Assembly (NCBI GenBank): GCA_036310525.1
Contig: JAXJRQ010000126.1
Coordinates: forward strand, 1-10,863
DNA length: 10,863 bases
Direction: 5' to 3'
Origin: UBA4716 sp036310525
Lineage (GTDB): Bacteria; Bacillota; Clostridia; UBA1381
Shown here: in pieces, positions 1-6,625 of the stretch
Layout of the letters: each line of letters begins with the position of its first letter
How positions within the stretch are numbered: the first letter of the stretch is position 1
Program-made: the position numbers and the translations under genes
The notes under the pieces: model-generated
Told to the model about the DNA's origin: nothing
The model's input: only the letters and a program-made list of their open reading frames with translations
The model's database searches: none

Positions 1-377
1 ATTGCTTATAACATCATCTGTGGTGGCACCTGTGTTCTTGCAAAAACGATTAAAGGAAATTTTCATAAAATATGCATCACTTAAGAAATCTAACATATAT
101 GTTAATACATTAATCATAGAAGTTGCTTCGAAATTCCCATCTTCTATAGCTTTTATTAACGACTGAGTATTTGTTTTCATTTTCTCACTTAGAATAACTG
201 TATGTTCTGCAATAAGATTTATATATTGCTCTTCCTTTTCTTTGTCAAAGATGAAAGATTCTGATGTTAATAATTCTCGAGATAATATATAATCACTAGC
301 ATTAATTATAAGTTGATAACATTCAATATTTCTTTCCTGGCAAACATCCCACAGTATTTGATATAATCAACATTCAT
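1..377 (-). pseudogene. Frameshifted gene of unknown function, cut by the left edge
   Basis: I do not recognise this protein. An ATG at 377-375 lies three bases after the TGA of the upstream excisionase-like gene, which suggests translational coupling. That frame reads MNVDYIKYCG and stops soon after, near 306. The frame one base away is open from 366 to the left edge (about 118 codons from 354) but has no good start of its own. Joining the two at about 354-356 by restoring one base (TACTG to TACCTG, for example) gives a continuous helical, acidic protein, MNVDYIKYLWDVCQERN and onward, at least 126 residues long. It later contains a QSLIKAIEDGNFEATSMINV stretch. No slippery heptamer of the usual -1 type is present at the join, so a deletion or a base-call error is more likely than programmed shifting. 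Its position after an excisionase-like gene suggests mobile-element cargo or a control function; this is inference. Confidence 0.55.
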
Positions 378-380
378 AAA

Positions 381-656
381 TCAATCCATCCTTTCAAACT
401 CAATTAGTTTTTCTTTCAGCTTTTTTGATTTCACATGCATATTGCGAAAGTAATTACTTGCCATAAATCCGAGCAGCGACGATTTCGGTATCTTATTTGA
501 CCGCCTTGTCTGATAGGCAGTAATAAGACCTCTGTCAATCCAACCCTGAACCGATGATTTGCAGTAGCCTGTAATTCGCTTAATTTCTAGAACCGTTAAG
601 CAGTCAGGCTCGTCAGCAAGCCAACCTTCGCAAAAGTCCTTCCAATTTGATTCCAT
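381..656 (-). CDS. Small excisionase-like helix-turn-helix protein
   Basis: A 91-residue protein that is probably DNA-binding. Residues about 20-44 (LTVLEIKRITGYCKSSVQGW, then IDRGLI) match the helix-turn-helix of the MerR/excisionase-like group. They are followed by a short wing (TAYQTRRSNKIPKSSLLGF) and a lysine-rich C-terminal helix (about 72-91). In mobile elements such proteins act as recombination directionality factors (Xis) or as small regulators. No integrase gene is visible in the window, so a role in excision is inferred from fold and place only. The start is supported by an AAAGG Shine-Dalgarno seven bases upstream of the ATG. A GATAAT at 678-683 on the minus strand could be a -10 box, but I see no good -35. 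The next minus-strand gene follows after three bases, so the two are probably co-transcribed. It could instead be a plain transcriptional regulator. Confidence 0.7.
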   Translation of the reverse strand: MESNWKDFCEGWLADEPDCLTVLEIKRITGYCKSSVQGWIDRGLITAYQTRRSNKIPKSSLLGFMASNYFRNMHVKSKKLKEKLIEFERMD

Positions 657-702
657 AACTCAACCTTTCATACGTTTATTATCGGTTTTTAAGTGCATTT
701 TT

Positions 703-722
703 GTTTTGCCCTCGTTTTGCCC
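703..722. repeat. Tandem 9-base direct repeat, 11-base period
   Basis: GTTTTGCCC occurs at 703-711 and again at 714-722. The 11-base period puts both copies on nearly the same face of the helix. It lies just upstream of the excisionase-like gene and close to the presumed element end, where Xis or integrase arm-type binding sites, or an operator for the small regulator, would be expected. The function is inference. Confidence 0.4.
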
Positions 723-786
723 AAAATGAATTATTTATGCAAAAAGCATAGTTTTTGAAGATTGCAGAAACCAAGCTGAAAAGGGA

Positions 787-831
787 CAAAAAAAGAGCTG
801 AAAACCCTGATTTTATCAAGGTTTTCAGCTC
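787..831 (-). terminator. Strong hairpin with T-run reading leftward
   Basis: The arms GAGCTGAAAACC (795-806) and GGTTTTCAGCTC (820-831) are a perfect 12-base inverted repeat. The stem can extend across one mismatch to 810/816 around the loop. On the minus strand the stem is followed directly by TTTTTTTGTCCC, a typical intrinsic terminator tail. On the plus strand the sequence after it is not U-rich. No minus-strand gene lies directly to its right, so its original gene may be lost, or it may insulate the accessory segment. Confidence 0.75.
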
Positions 832-878
832 TATCGTCTGAGAAATATTAGAATGTAGAAAGAGTCAATAATGTCACA

Positions 879-1850
879 ATGTACATCACTCAAAAACAGG
901 TAAGTATAAAAGCGGGTGAAATTGAAACTTTCACAACCTTTGATGATTTTTACAAAGCCTATCTCGCTCAATTAAAACACACCCTTAAAGGATATGTGGA
1001 TGCAAGAAACATCCTCGAAACAAAAATCAGCGAAATAAACCCATCACTACTCTTCTCAGCAACGCAAACCGACTGTGTAACCTCAATGACAGACGCTATC
1101 GACGGCGGAATTGAAAACACAACAGATATACTTATATCAGGACTCGGAAGCACAGTAGACTCACTCATGGCAATTTATGAGCTTGTATTTGAGAAGAAAA
1201 TCGTTTCGTTACCCGAGCTTAAAGCAGCTCTTGCAAACGACTGGAACGGCTACGAAAAGCTTCGTGCGCAGGCACTTAAAACAAAGCATCGTTACGGAAA
1301 CGGCGACTTTATGGCTGACAGCTATGCCGCCGCAATTACACGTTTTGTACATGATATTTATGCCGGTCAAGTAAACAGTCACGGCGGAAAATATCTGCTT
1401 GAAATGCATTCAGCACGTGCATTTATAATTCACGGTGAAAGCACATGCGCTACACCTGACGGAAGAAAACACGGTGATGAAACCTCAAAAAATGCATCAC
1501 CCGCTCCCGGTTCCGACAGAAACGGAATTACAGCGCTTATAAAATCTGCAACACAAATCGACTCTTCGCTTTGCACCAACGGTTTTTGTCTTGATGCAAT
1601 GTTGCATCCAAGTGCGGTTCAGGGCGAGGACGGACTCACTGCGCTACGGGCTGTTCTCGAAACATACCTTGCAAAAGGCGGTGCATCAATACACTTTAAC
1701 ATTTTTGATACAGCAATGCTTCGTGATGCTCAATCACACCCTGAAAAATATAAAAATCTGCAGGTGCGTGTGTGCGGCTGGAATGTGTTATGGAATAACA
1801 TGGATAAAAAAGAACAGGATGCATATATCCTTAGAGCCGAAAATATTTAA
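879..1850 (+). pseudogene. C-terminal fragment of a glycyl radical enzyme (PFL-like)
   Basis: 323 codons are open, but glycyl radical enzymes of this superfamily usually have about 700-850 residues, so more than half is missing at the N-terminus. The remaining part is clearly family-like. It has the TFDDFYKAYLAQLKHTL segment that normally follows the catalytic-cysteine loop, GGKYLLEMHSARAFI, ATPDGRKHGDE (PDGRK at 193-197), HPSAVQGEDGL, and a glycyl radical motif VRVCGWN with the radical glycine at residue 300. Tryptophan replaces the tyrosine usual after that glycine. The active-site cysteine loop is absent, so it should not catalyse on its own. An in-frame stop lies at 849, the ATG at 879 has no strong ribosome binding site, and homology starts about 15 bases in, which fits truncation by the accessory DNA to the left. 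The activase gene follows after 21 bases. The substrate of the original enzyme cannot be told. A stand-alone spare-part protein like YfiD is a less likely alternative. Confidence 0.8.
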
Positions 1851-1871
1851 TAAAACCAATCGGAGAGTATT

Positions 1872-2759
1872 ATGAAAGCAACTATTTTTGAAATAAAGCG
1901 TTTTGCCGTACATGACGGCGACGGAATACGTACAACGGTATTTTTTAAAGGATGTCCTTTGAATTGTGTGTGGTGTCACAATCCTGAAGGTATTTCTTTT
2001 AAGTCCCAACTATCATATTTTGAGCATAAATGCATAAACTGCGGTGAATGTGTGATTACGTGTCCGCACAGCGCACACAACATTACAAATGATGCACACA
2101 TCTTTGATGCAAGCCTTTGTGTTCAATGCGGAAAATGCGAAGAAGCCTGTCTTGCAGAAGCATTAAAGCTTTATGGTCATGCAGAAGATGTTGAAACGCT
2201 TTTGCCGCTGCTTCTTGAGGATAAGGATTTTTATGCCTCCTCAAATGGCGGTGTGACCCTTTCTGGCGGCGAGTGTCTTTGTCAGGCTGATTTTTGCAGT
2301 GAGCTTTTGAAAAGGCTCAAGCAAAACAATATACATACCGCTGTTGACACTTGCGGATTTGTGCCGAGGAGTGCATTTGAAAAGGTAATGCCCTATACCG
2401 ATATTTTCTTGTATGACTTAAAAGCCTTTGATGAAGATGTTCATATAAAATGTACCGGTAAATCTAACGAACTGATTCTTGACAACCTCAAGTACATTGA
2501 CAGTTGCGGCAAAAGAACCGAAATTCGCATCCCCTATGTACCTGAATACAACGCATCACAAATGAAAAAATTATCTGCATTTATAGCGGATTTATCAAAC
2601 GTTACAAAAGTACGTATTTTACCATATCATAATTATGCAGGTTCAAAATATGATGCTCTCGGCATGAAAAACACACTTCCCGAAATTTTGCCGACCACAG
2701 AAGAAATAAACGAAATATGCAAATATATGAATCATCTTGGAATAAATACCATTTCTTAA
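1872..2759 (+). CDS. Glycyl radical enzyme activating protein (radical SAM, PflA family)
   Basis: A 295-residue radical S-adenosylmethionine enzyme that would put a radical on the glycine of its partner enzyme. The SAM-cluster motif C28-x3-C32-x2-C35 (KGCPLNCVWC) sits after GDGIRTTVF. It is followed by two ferredoxin-type 4Fe-4S motifs, C54/57/60/64 and C83/86/89/93. This insert separates activases of the dehydratase, decarboxylase and related radical enzymes from short PflA of pyruvate formate-lyase. The SAM-binding GGVTLSGGEC is at 126-135, with cysteine where many relatives have proline. Length is normal and no frame break is seen. A GGAGAG Shine-Dalgarno at 1862-1867 precedes the ATG. It lies 21 bases after the beheaded glycyl radical enzyme, its presumed former partner, and ends at a clear terminator. 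It may now be orphaned or poorly expressed, or may act on another enzyme elsewhere. Confidence 0.92.
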   Translation: MKATIFEIKRFAVHDGDGIRTTVFFKGCPLNCVWCHNPEGISFKSQLSYFEHKCINCGECVITCPHSAHNITNDAHIFDASLCVQCGKCEEACLAEALKLYGHAEDVETLLPLLLEDKDFYASSNGGVTLSGGECLCQADFCSELLKRLKQNNIHTAVDTCGFVPRSAFEKVMPYTDIFLYDLKAFDEDVHIKCTGKSNELILDNLKYIDSCGKRTEIRIPYVPEYNASQMKKLSAFIADLSNVTKVRILPYHNYAGSKYDALGMKNTLPEILPTTEEINEICKYMNHLGINTIS

Positions 2760-2764
2760 AAAGC

Positions 2765-2806
2765 AAAACAGCAGATTTTCATCTGCTGTTTTACTTTTTA
2801 AAAATT
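2765..2806. terminator. Bidirectional intrinsic terminator between activase and rpiB
   Basis: AAAACAGCAGAT (2765-2776) and ATCTGCTGTTTT (2781-2792) form a perfect 12-base stem with a TTTC loop. T-rich sequence follows on the plus strand (ACTTTTTAAAAATTTTATTTTT), and GCTTTTTAAG follows on the minus strand. It can end both the activase transcript and the long minus-strand operon, which converge here. Confidence 0.88.
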
Positions 2807-3241
2807 TTATTTTTCAATTTCGTGAATTTTTGCAATTCTATTTGCATGTCTGCCGCCTTCAAATTCAGTTTCAAGCCATGCATCCACAATCATAAACGCA
2901 AGCTCCCGTCCTATAACACGACCGCCCATACAAATGATATTTGCATTATTATGCTGTTTGGTCATTTTCGCACTGTAAACATCCGAACAAAGTGCCGCAC
3001 GGATACCCTTATACTTATTTGCCGCCATGGAAATCCCTATTCCCGTTCCGCAAAAAAGAATACCGTTTTCAGCTTCGCCGCTTATTACCGCCTCACATAC
3101 AGGCTTTGCACAGTCGGGATAGTCTACGCTCTCCTCGCTGTATGTACCGTAATCCTTAACCTCATAGCCTTTATCCTGTAAATATTTAATTACATGATTT
3201 TTAAGCTCAAAACCACCATGATCGCATCCTATTGCTATCAT
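2807..3241 (-). CDS. rpiB: Ribose-5-phosphate isomerase B
   Basis: A 144-residue cytosolic enzyme of the RpiB/LacAB family, interconverting ribose 5-phosphate and ribulose 5-phosphate in the pentose phosphate pathway. The family pattern is complete: GCDHGG at 5-10, the catalytic cysteine C64 in GILFCGTGIG (60-69), H97 in MTKQHNNANI, and GGRHANRI (129-136) near the end. Length is normal. It is the last gene of the minus-strand operon: its ATG overlaps the tsaB stop in an ATGA arrangement, with AAGGGGG about seven bases upstream inside tsaB, so translation is probably coupled. Some RpiB relatives isomerise allose or galactose 6-phosphates. Nothing here points to a sugar-specific operon, so the housekeeping role is favoured. 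Confidence 0.93.
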   Translation of the reverse strand: MIAIGCDHGGFELKNHVIKYLQDKGYEVKDYGTYSEESVDYPDCAKPVCEAVISGEAENGILFCGTGIGISMAANKYKGIRAALCSDVYSAKMTKQHNNANIICMGGRVIGRELAFMIVDAWLETEFEGGRHANRIAKIHEIEK

Positions 3242-3948
3242 TCTGCTTCCCCCTTGTGTCTTTCTTCATATTCACGCTCTGCCTGCGATTTACGCAGATA
3301 GAACGGTTTTAATTCAGAATAATGCTGTGTTTCGCCTTGCTTTGCTTTCATAAGAGCAAGCATAGCGATTGATGATGCACGCTGCATCAGAGCCGTCGGC
3401 GGTGCAAAATGCGCATTTTCGCCGAGGCGTTCACGAATATATTCTTCATGAACATACACACCATCACCGACAAATACAGTATCAAGAAATTCGCCGCAAC
3501 TGTCTACGCACTCCTCAATTGATATTGCTTCATCAGCACTAAGCTCCTTAAATCCATCCTCATCCCATATATAGGATGCAGTATAGACCTGATTCCTTCT
3601 TGCGTCCATTATCGGAACAATAATATGCTCGCAGTGCGGCAGATTATACGCAAGACCGGCAAGCGTGCTTATTCCCACTACAGGCTTATTTACGCTGTGC
3701 GCAAGTGCTTTTATGGTAGCAACGCCAATCCTCAACCCCGTAAACGAACCCGGTCCGTTTGCCGCCGCAAACACATCAATGTCATTTACGGAAAGCTCAA
3801 GGTCTTCCATCAGCTTCTGAATCATAACCATAATTTTCTGGGAATGTGTTTTTCCATGATTAAGAACCGATTCCCCAAGTAGTTTTCCATCCTCTACCAC
3901 CGCAACTGTTGCAACATTAGAAGACGTATCTACAGCCAAAACTTTCAT
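3238..3948 (-). CDS. tsaB: tRNA t6A37 threonylcarbamoyl transferase complex subunit TsaB
   Basis: A 236-residue protein of the TsaB (YeaZ) family, an inactive ASKHA-fold relative of TsaD. With TsaD and TsaE it transfers the threonylcarbamoyl group to A37 of ANN-decoding tRNAs. Visible signatures are MKVLAVDTSSN at the start, HGKTHSQKIM (31-40) and NGPGSFTGLRIG (64-75), which belong to the dimer-forming N-terminal half. Length is normal. It abuts tsaE directly (TAA followed by ATG) with AGAGG eight bases upstream of the start inside tsaE. It overlaps rpiB by four bases downstream. rimI and tsaD, which often follow tsaB in Bacillota, are not here and must be elsewhere. Confidence 0.94.
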   Translation of the reverse strand: MKVLAVDTSSNVATVAVVEDGKLLGESVLNHGKTHSQKIMVMIQKLMEDLELSVNDIDVFAAANGPGSFTGLRIGVATIKALAHSVNKPVVGISTLAGLAYNLPHCEHIIVPIMDARRNQVYTASYIWDEDGFKELSADEAISIEECVDSCGEFLDTVFVGDGVYVHEEYIRERLGENAHFAPPTALMQRASSIAMLALMKAKQGETQHYSELKPFYLRKSQAEREYEERHKGEAE

Positions 3949-4371
3949 TTATACAGCCTCTATTATTATTTTTCTATAGTCATCATGCTCGTCGTAGTTT
4001 TTGGAAATGTGAATATTATACCTCTTTTCGGGAAGTATTTCATCAATCAACTGCGGCCATTCAATCACACAAACACCGTCGCCGTCAATATATTCATCAT
4101 ATCCTATTTCATACATTTCATCAGGGTCATCAATTCGATAAACATCGAAATGATATAATGTGAATTTGCCGTAATACTCATTTACAATTGTAAATGTGGG
4201 ACTTGTAATAGGCTCATTTATTCCGAGTCCTTTTGCAAGTCCGTGAACAAATGCCGTTTTACCGACACCCATATCACCGTACATACAAACCACATCACCT
4301 GATTGCAGTTTCTTTGAAAAATCATATGCAATTTTTTCTGTTTCTTCACATGAATTTGATATATATTCCAT
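3949..4371 (-). CDS. tsaE: tRNA t6A37 biosynthesis ATPase TsaE
   Basis: A 140-residue P-loop ATPase of the TsaE (YjeE) family that drives turnover of the TsaB-TsaD complex in t6A synthesis. The Walker A motif GDMGVGKT is at 32-39. SPTFTIVNEYYG (57-68), HFDVYRI (74-80) and the Walker B-like region VCVIEWP (100-106) are all as expected for the family. Length is normal. AAAGGG lies about eight bases before the ATG. It follows fhs by 24 bases and adjoins tsaB with no gap. The tsaE-tsaB pair is a classical neighbourhood, while fhs in front of it is less usual. Confidence 0.94.
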   Translation of the reverse strand: MEYISNSCEETEKIAYDFSKKLQSGDVVCMYGDMGVGKTAFVHGLAKGLGINEPITSPTFTIVNEYYGKFTLYHFDVYRIDDPDEMYEIGYDEYIDGDGVCVIEWPQLIDEILPEKRYNIHISKNYDEHDDYRKIIIEAV

Positions 4372-4395
4372 ATGATTTTCCCTTTCAAAATTTTA

Positions 4396-6066
4396 TCAAA
4401 ACAGTCCCGAAATTATACCATCATTATTAATGTCAATATTTTCAGCCGCCGGAATTTTCGGAAGTCCCGGCATGGTCATAATGTCTCCTGCCTCGGCAAC
4501 AATAAATCCGGCACCGTTTGATATTCTGATTTCGTTTATTGTAACACTAAAGTCTGAAGGTCTGCCAAGGAGTGCGGCATCATCCGACAATGAATACTGC
4601 GTCTTTGCAACACACACCGGCTTTTTATCAAGACCCAGCTCTTCAAGACGTTTTATCTGCTTCGCAGCCTTCTTTGAGAAGATTACTCCATTTCCGCCGT
4701 AAACCTTTGTTACAATCGCATTAAGCTTGTCTGCAATTGACATTTCAATGTCATACATCGGATTATACTGTGCTGTTCCCGAATTAATCGCATCAAGAAC
4801 CTTTTTAGCAAGCTCTGTACCGCCTTCGCCGCCCTTTGCAAACACTTCGCTAAGCGCACACTCAGCGCCCCATTCATTACACATGGAAATAACAGTATCA
4901 AGTTCTTGTTGCGAATCTGTATGGAAACGGTTAACCGCAACCACCACGGGCGCACCAAAATTTTTCATGTTTTCAATATGCTTTTGCAGATTAACGATAC
5001 CTCGCTTTAGAGCCTCAACATCGGGAGTCTGCAAATCAGCCTTTTTAACGCCGCCGTTATACTTGAGTGCTCTTACAGTTGCAACGATAACAATTGCGTC
5101 AGGATGAATGCCTGCAAAACGGCATTTTATATCCATAAACTTTTCAGCACCTAAATCGGCACCGAAGCCTGCTTCCGTAATAGTGTAGTCCGCCATCTTC
5201 ATAGCAAGCTTTGTTGCCTGCACACTATTACAGCCGTGAGCAATATTTGCAAACGGACCGCCGTGTATCAGACAAGGTGTGTGTTCAAGAGTCTGAACAA
5301 GATTAGGTTTAATCGCATCCTTCATAAGCGCCGCCATTGCACCCTCTGCTTTGAGGTCTGATGCTTTTACGGGCATACCGCTTGTGTTGTATCCGATTAT
5401 AATTTCACCCATGCGCTTTTTGAGGTCATCAATATTCTCTGCAAGACACAGAATTGCCATGATTTCCGAAGCAACAGTTATCATGAATCCGTCTTCACGG
5501 GGAACGCCATTGAGCTTTCCGCCCATACCGACAATTGTTTTTCTCAAAGCTCTGTCGTTAGTATCTGTAACACGCTTCCATACTATATTTGTCACGTCAA
5601 TATCAAGCTCATTTCCCTGCTTGATATGATTATCAATCATAGCCGATAAAAGGTTATTTGCCGCTGTAATTGCGTGCATATCGCCGGTAAAGTGCAGATT
5701 TATATCCTCCATCGGAACAACCTGACTGTAGCCGCCGCCTGCCGCTCCGCCTTTAACACCCATAACAGGACCTAAAGACGGTTCACGAAGCGCAAGAACA
5801 CATTTTTTACCCATCCTTGTCAATGCGTCGCCAAGACCTATTGTGGTAGTTGTTTTCCCCTCACCTGCCGGTGTAGGATTAATTGCTGTTACAAGAACAA
5901 GCTTTCCGTTCTTTGCATTTGCAAATTTTTCGCTTACCTCACGTCCAAGCTTGGCTTTGTATTTTCCGTAGTATTCCAGTTCCTCATCCGAAACTCCGAT
6001 TGTTGCCGCAATTTCACGAATGTGCTTCATTTTTGCTCCCTGAGCAATTTCAATATCTGAAAGCAT
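4396..6066 (-). CDS. fhs: Formate--tetrahydrofolate ligase
   Basis: A 556-residue enzyme making 10-formyltetrahydrofolate from formate, tetrahydrofolate and ATP in the cytosol. It is the entry step for formate in one-carbon metabolism and in the methyl branch of the Wood-Ljungdahl pathway. The full family sequence is present: TPAGEGKTTTTIGL (65-78) as the ATP-binding loop, LREPSLGPVMGVKGGAAGGG, HAITAANNLL, HGGPFANIAHG and the C-terminal MTMPGLPKIPA. Length matches the usual about 555 residues and no break is seen. AAAGGGGG lies five bases before the ATG. An 85-base gap with a stem-loop separates it from the coiled-coil gene upstream, so it may have its own control. Fhs alone does not prove acetogenesis, since many fermenting Clostridia carry it for purine and thymidylate synthesis. 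Confidence 0.97.
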   Translation of the reverse strand: MLSDIEIAQGAKMKHIREIAATIGVSDEELEYYGKYKAKLGREVSEKFANAKNGKLVLVTAINPTPAGEGKTTTTIGLGDALTRMGKKCVLALREPSLGPVMGVKGGAAGGGYSQVVPMEDINLHFTGDMHAITAANNLLSAMIDNHIKQGNELDIDVTNIVWKRVTDTNDRALRKTIVGMGGKLNGVPREDGFMITVASEIMAILCLAENIDDLKKRMGEIIIGYNTSGMPVKASDLKAEGAMAALMKDAIKPNLVQTLEHTPCLIHGGPFANIAHGCNSVQATKLAMKMADYTITEAGFGADLGAEKFMDIKCRFAGIHPDAIVIVATVRALKYNGGVKKADLQTPDVEALKRGIVNLQKHIENMKNFGAPVVVAVNRFHTDSQQELDTVISMCNEWGAECALSEVFAKGGEGGTELAKKVLDAINSGTAQYNPMYDIEMSIADKLNAIVTKVYGGNGVIFSKKAAKQIKRLEELGLDKKPVCVAKTQYSLSDDAALLGRPSDFSVTINEIRISNGAGFIVAEAGDIMTMPGLPKIPAAENIDINNDGIISGLF

Positions 6067-6098
6067 CTTAATCCCCCTTTTTTTCGGTTGTATATAAC

Positions 6099-6132
6099 CT
6101 CAAATAGAGTTGAGCACCCGCCCAACTCTATT
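6099..6132 (-). promoter_or_regulatory. Stem-loop in the fhs leader
   Basis: AATAGAGTTG (6103-6112) and CAACTCTATT (6123-6132) are a perfect 10-base inverted repeat around a GC-rich loop. On the minus strand, towards fhs, no real T-run follows, so it is a poor terminator for the operon. On the plus strand GTTTTTAT follows, but there is no plus gene to end. A shorter competing pair, CTCAA (6099-6103) with TTGAG (6110-6114), cannot form at the same time. A minus-strand TATAAT at 6139-6144 without a good -35 lies just upstream. Roles could be mRNA processing, 5' stabilisation or attenuation of fhs. It does not resemble the THF riboswitch. Confidence 0.45.
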
Positions 6133-6151
6133 GTTTTTATATTATATGGAA

Positions 6152-6607
6152 TTAGTTATTATTAAAATAACCTCTGTCTTCACGAACTTTTCTCAGAAGA
6201 AGATCTAAACGATGTTCAACATCATTCAAAACATCGTCAACATACTGATCTGTATCAGTCTTAATTTCCATAGCCTTCTGCTGTGCGCTGTTAACAAGCT
6301 CATTAGCCTGCTCATAAGCACACTTTGTAATTTCATGCTCGTCAATCAACTGCATCTGGGTTTCTTCAGCATTCTTCTGAATAGTTTCAGCTCTTGATTC
6401 AGCCTCGGAAAGAATTCTCTGTCTTTCCTCCTTAACCCATTTTGCTTCCTTAAGTTCATCCGGATACACCAAACGAATTTCCTGAATATAATCGAGTAAC
6501 TCGTCCTTATCAAGCATTACCTTACCTGTCAGAGGCACTGATGAAGCCTTGTCAATAGTCTCCTCCATCATGTCGATAATTTCCATGATATCCATATCCA
6601 TATCCAT
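6152..6607 (-). CDS. Coiled-coil protein of unknown function (DivIVA- or ATP-synthase-b-like)
   Basis: A 151-residue acidic protein with no enzyme motif that I recognise. It starts MDMDMDIMEIIDMMEE. A linker with PLTGKVMLDKDELLDYIQEI (about 25-44) follows, then from about 55 to 135 a nearly continuous charged helix rich in Glu, Gln, Lys and Ala (ERQRILSEAESRAETIQKNA) typical of a coiled coil. Similar genes stand beside coaD in other Clostridia, as far as I recall, and are sometimes labelled as ATPase or DivIVA-like without proof. The frame extends three codons further to a TTG at 6616, but that TTG touches the GAAAGGA Shine-Dalgarno, whereas the ATG at 6607 sits ten bases after it, so I place the start at 6607. 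It lies 18 bases after coaD in the same operon. A structural or cell-envelope role is only a guess. Confidence 0.75.
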   Translation of the reverse strand: MDMDMDIMEIIDMMEETIDKASSVPLTGKVMLDKDELLDYIQEIRLVYPDELKEAKWVKEERQRILSEAESRAETIQKNAEETQMQLIDEHEITKCAYEQANELVNSAQQKAMEIKTDTDQYVDDVLNDVEHRLDLLLRKVREDRGYFNNN

Positions 6608-6625
6608 CCCTATCAATTCCTTTCA

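Larger units (their letters stand above)
657..878. other. Intergenic region at the accessory DNA / GRE junction
   Basis: This 222-base gap holds no convincing gene. It contains the GTTTTGCCC direct repeats (703-722), a small inverted repeat TATGC-AAAAA-GCATA (736-750), the strong leftward hairpin terminator (787-831), and three AATGT motifs at 852, 870 and 878 just before the point where glycyl radical enzyme homology begins. I see no plus-strand promoter or strong ribosome binding site for the truncated enzyme downstream. Confidence 0.5.

Noticed and set aside
350..358. Programmed ribosomal frameshift in the left-edge gene
   Set aside because: The bases around the join do not form a slippery heptamer and no following pseudoknot or stem is obvious.
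871..903. Tiny frame MSQCTSLKNR before the glycyl radical enzyme fragment
   Set aside because: Ten codons, no ribosome binding site, overlaps the fragment in another frame.
2717..3181. Plus-strand open frame overlapping the activase end and opposite rpiB
   Set aside because: It runs through a strong terminator and is opposite a well-conserved gene; low-quality, Phe/Cys/His-rich translation.
6067..6151. Tetrahydrofolate riboswitch before fhs
   Set aside because: The stem-loop lacks the conserved joins and pseudoknot sequence of that class as I know it.
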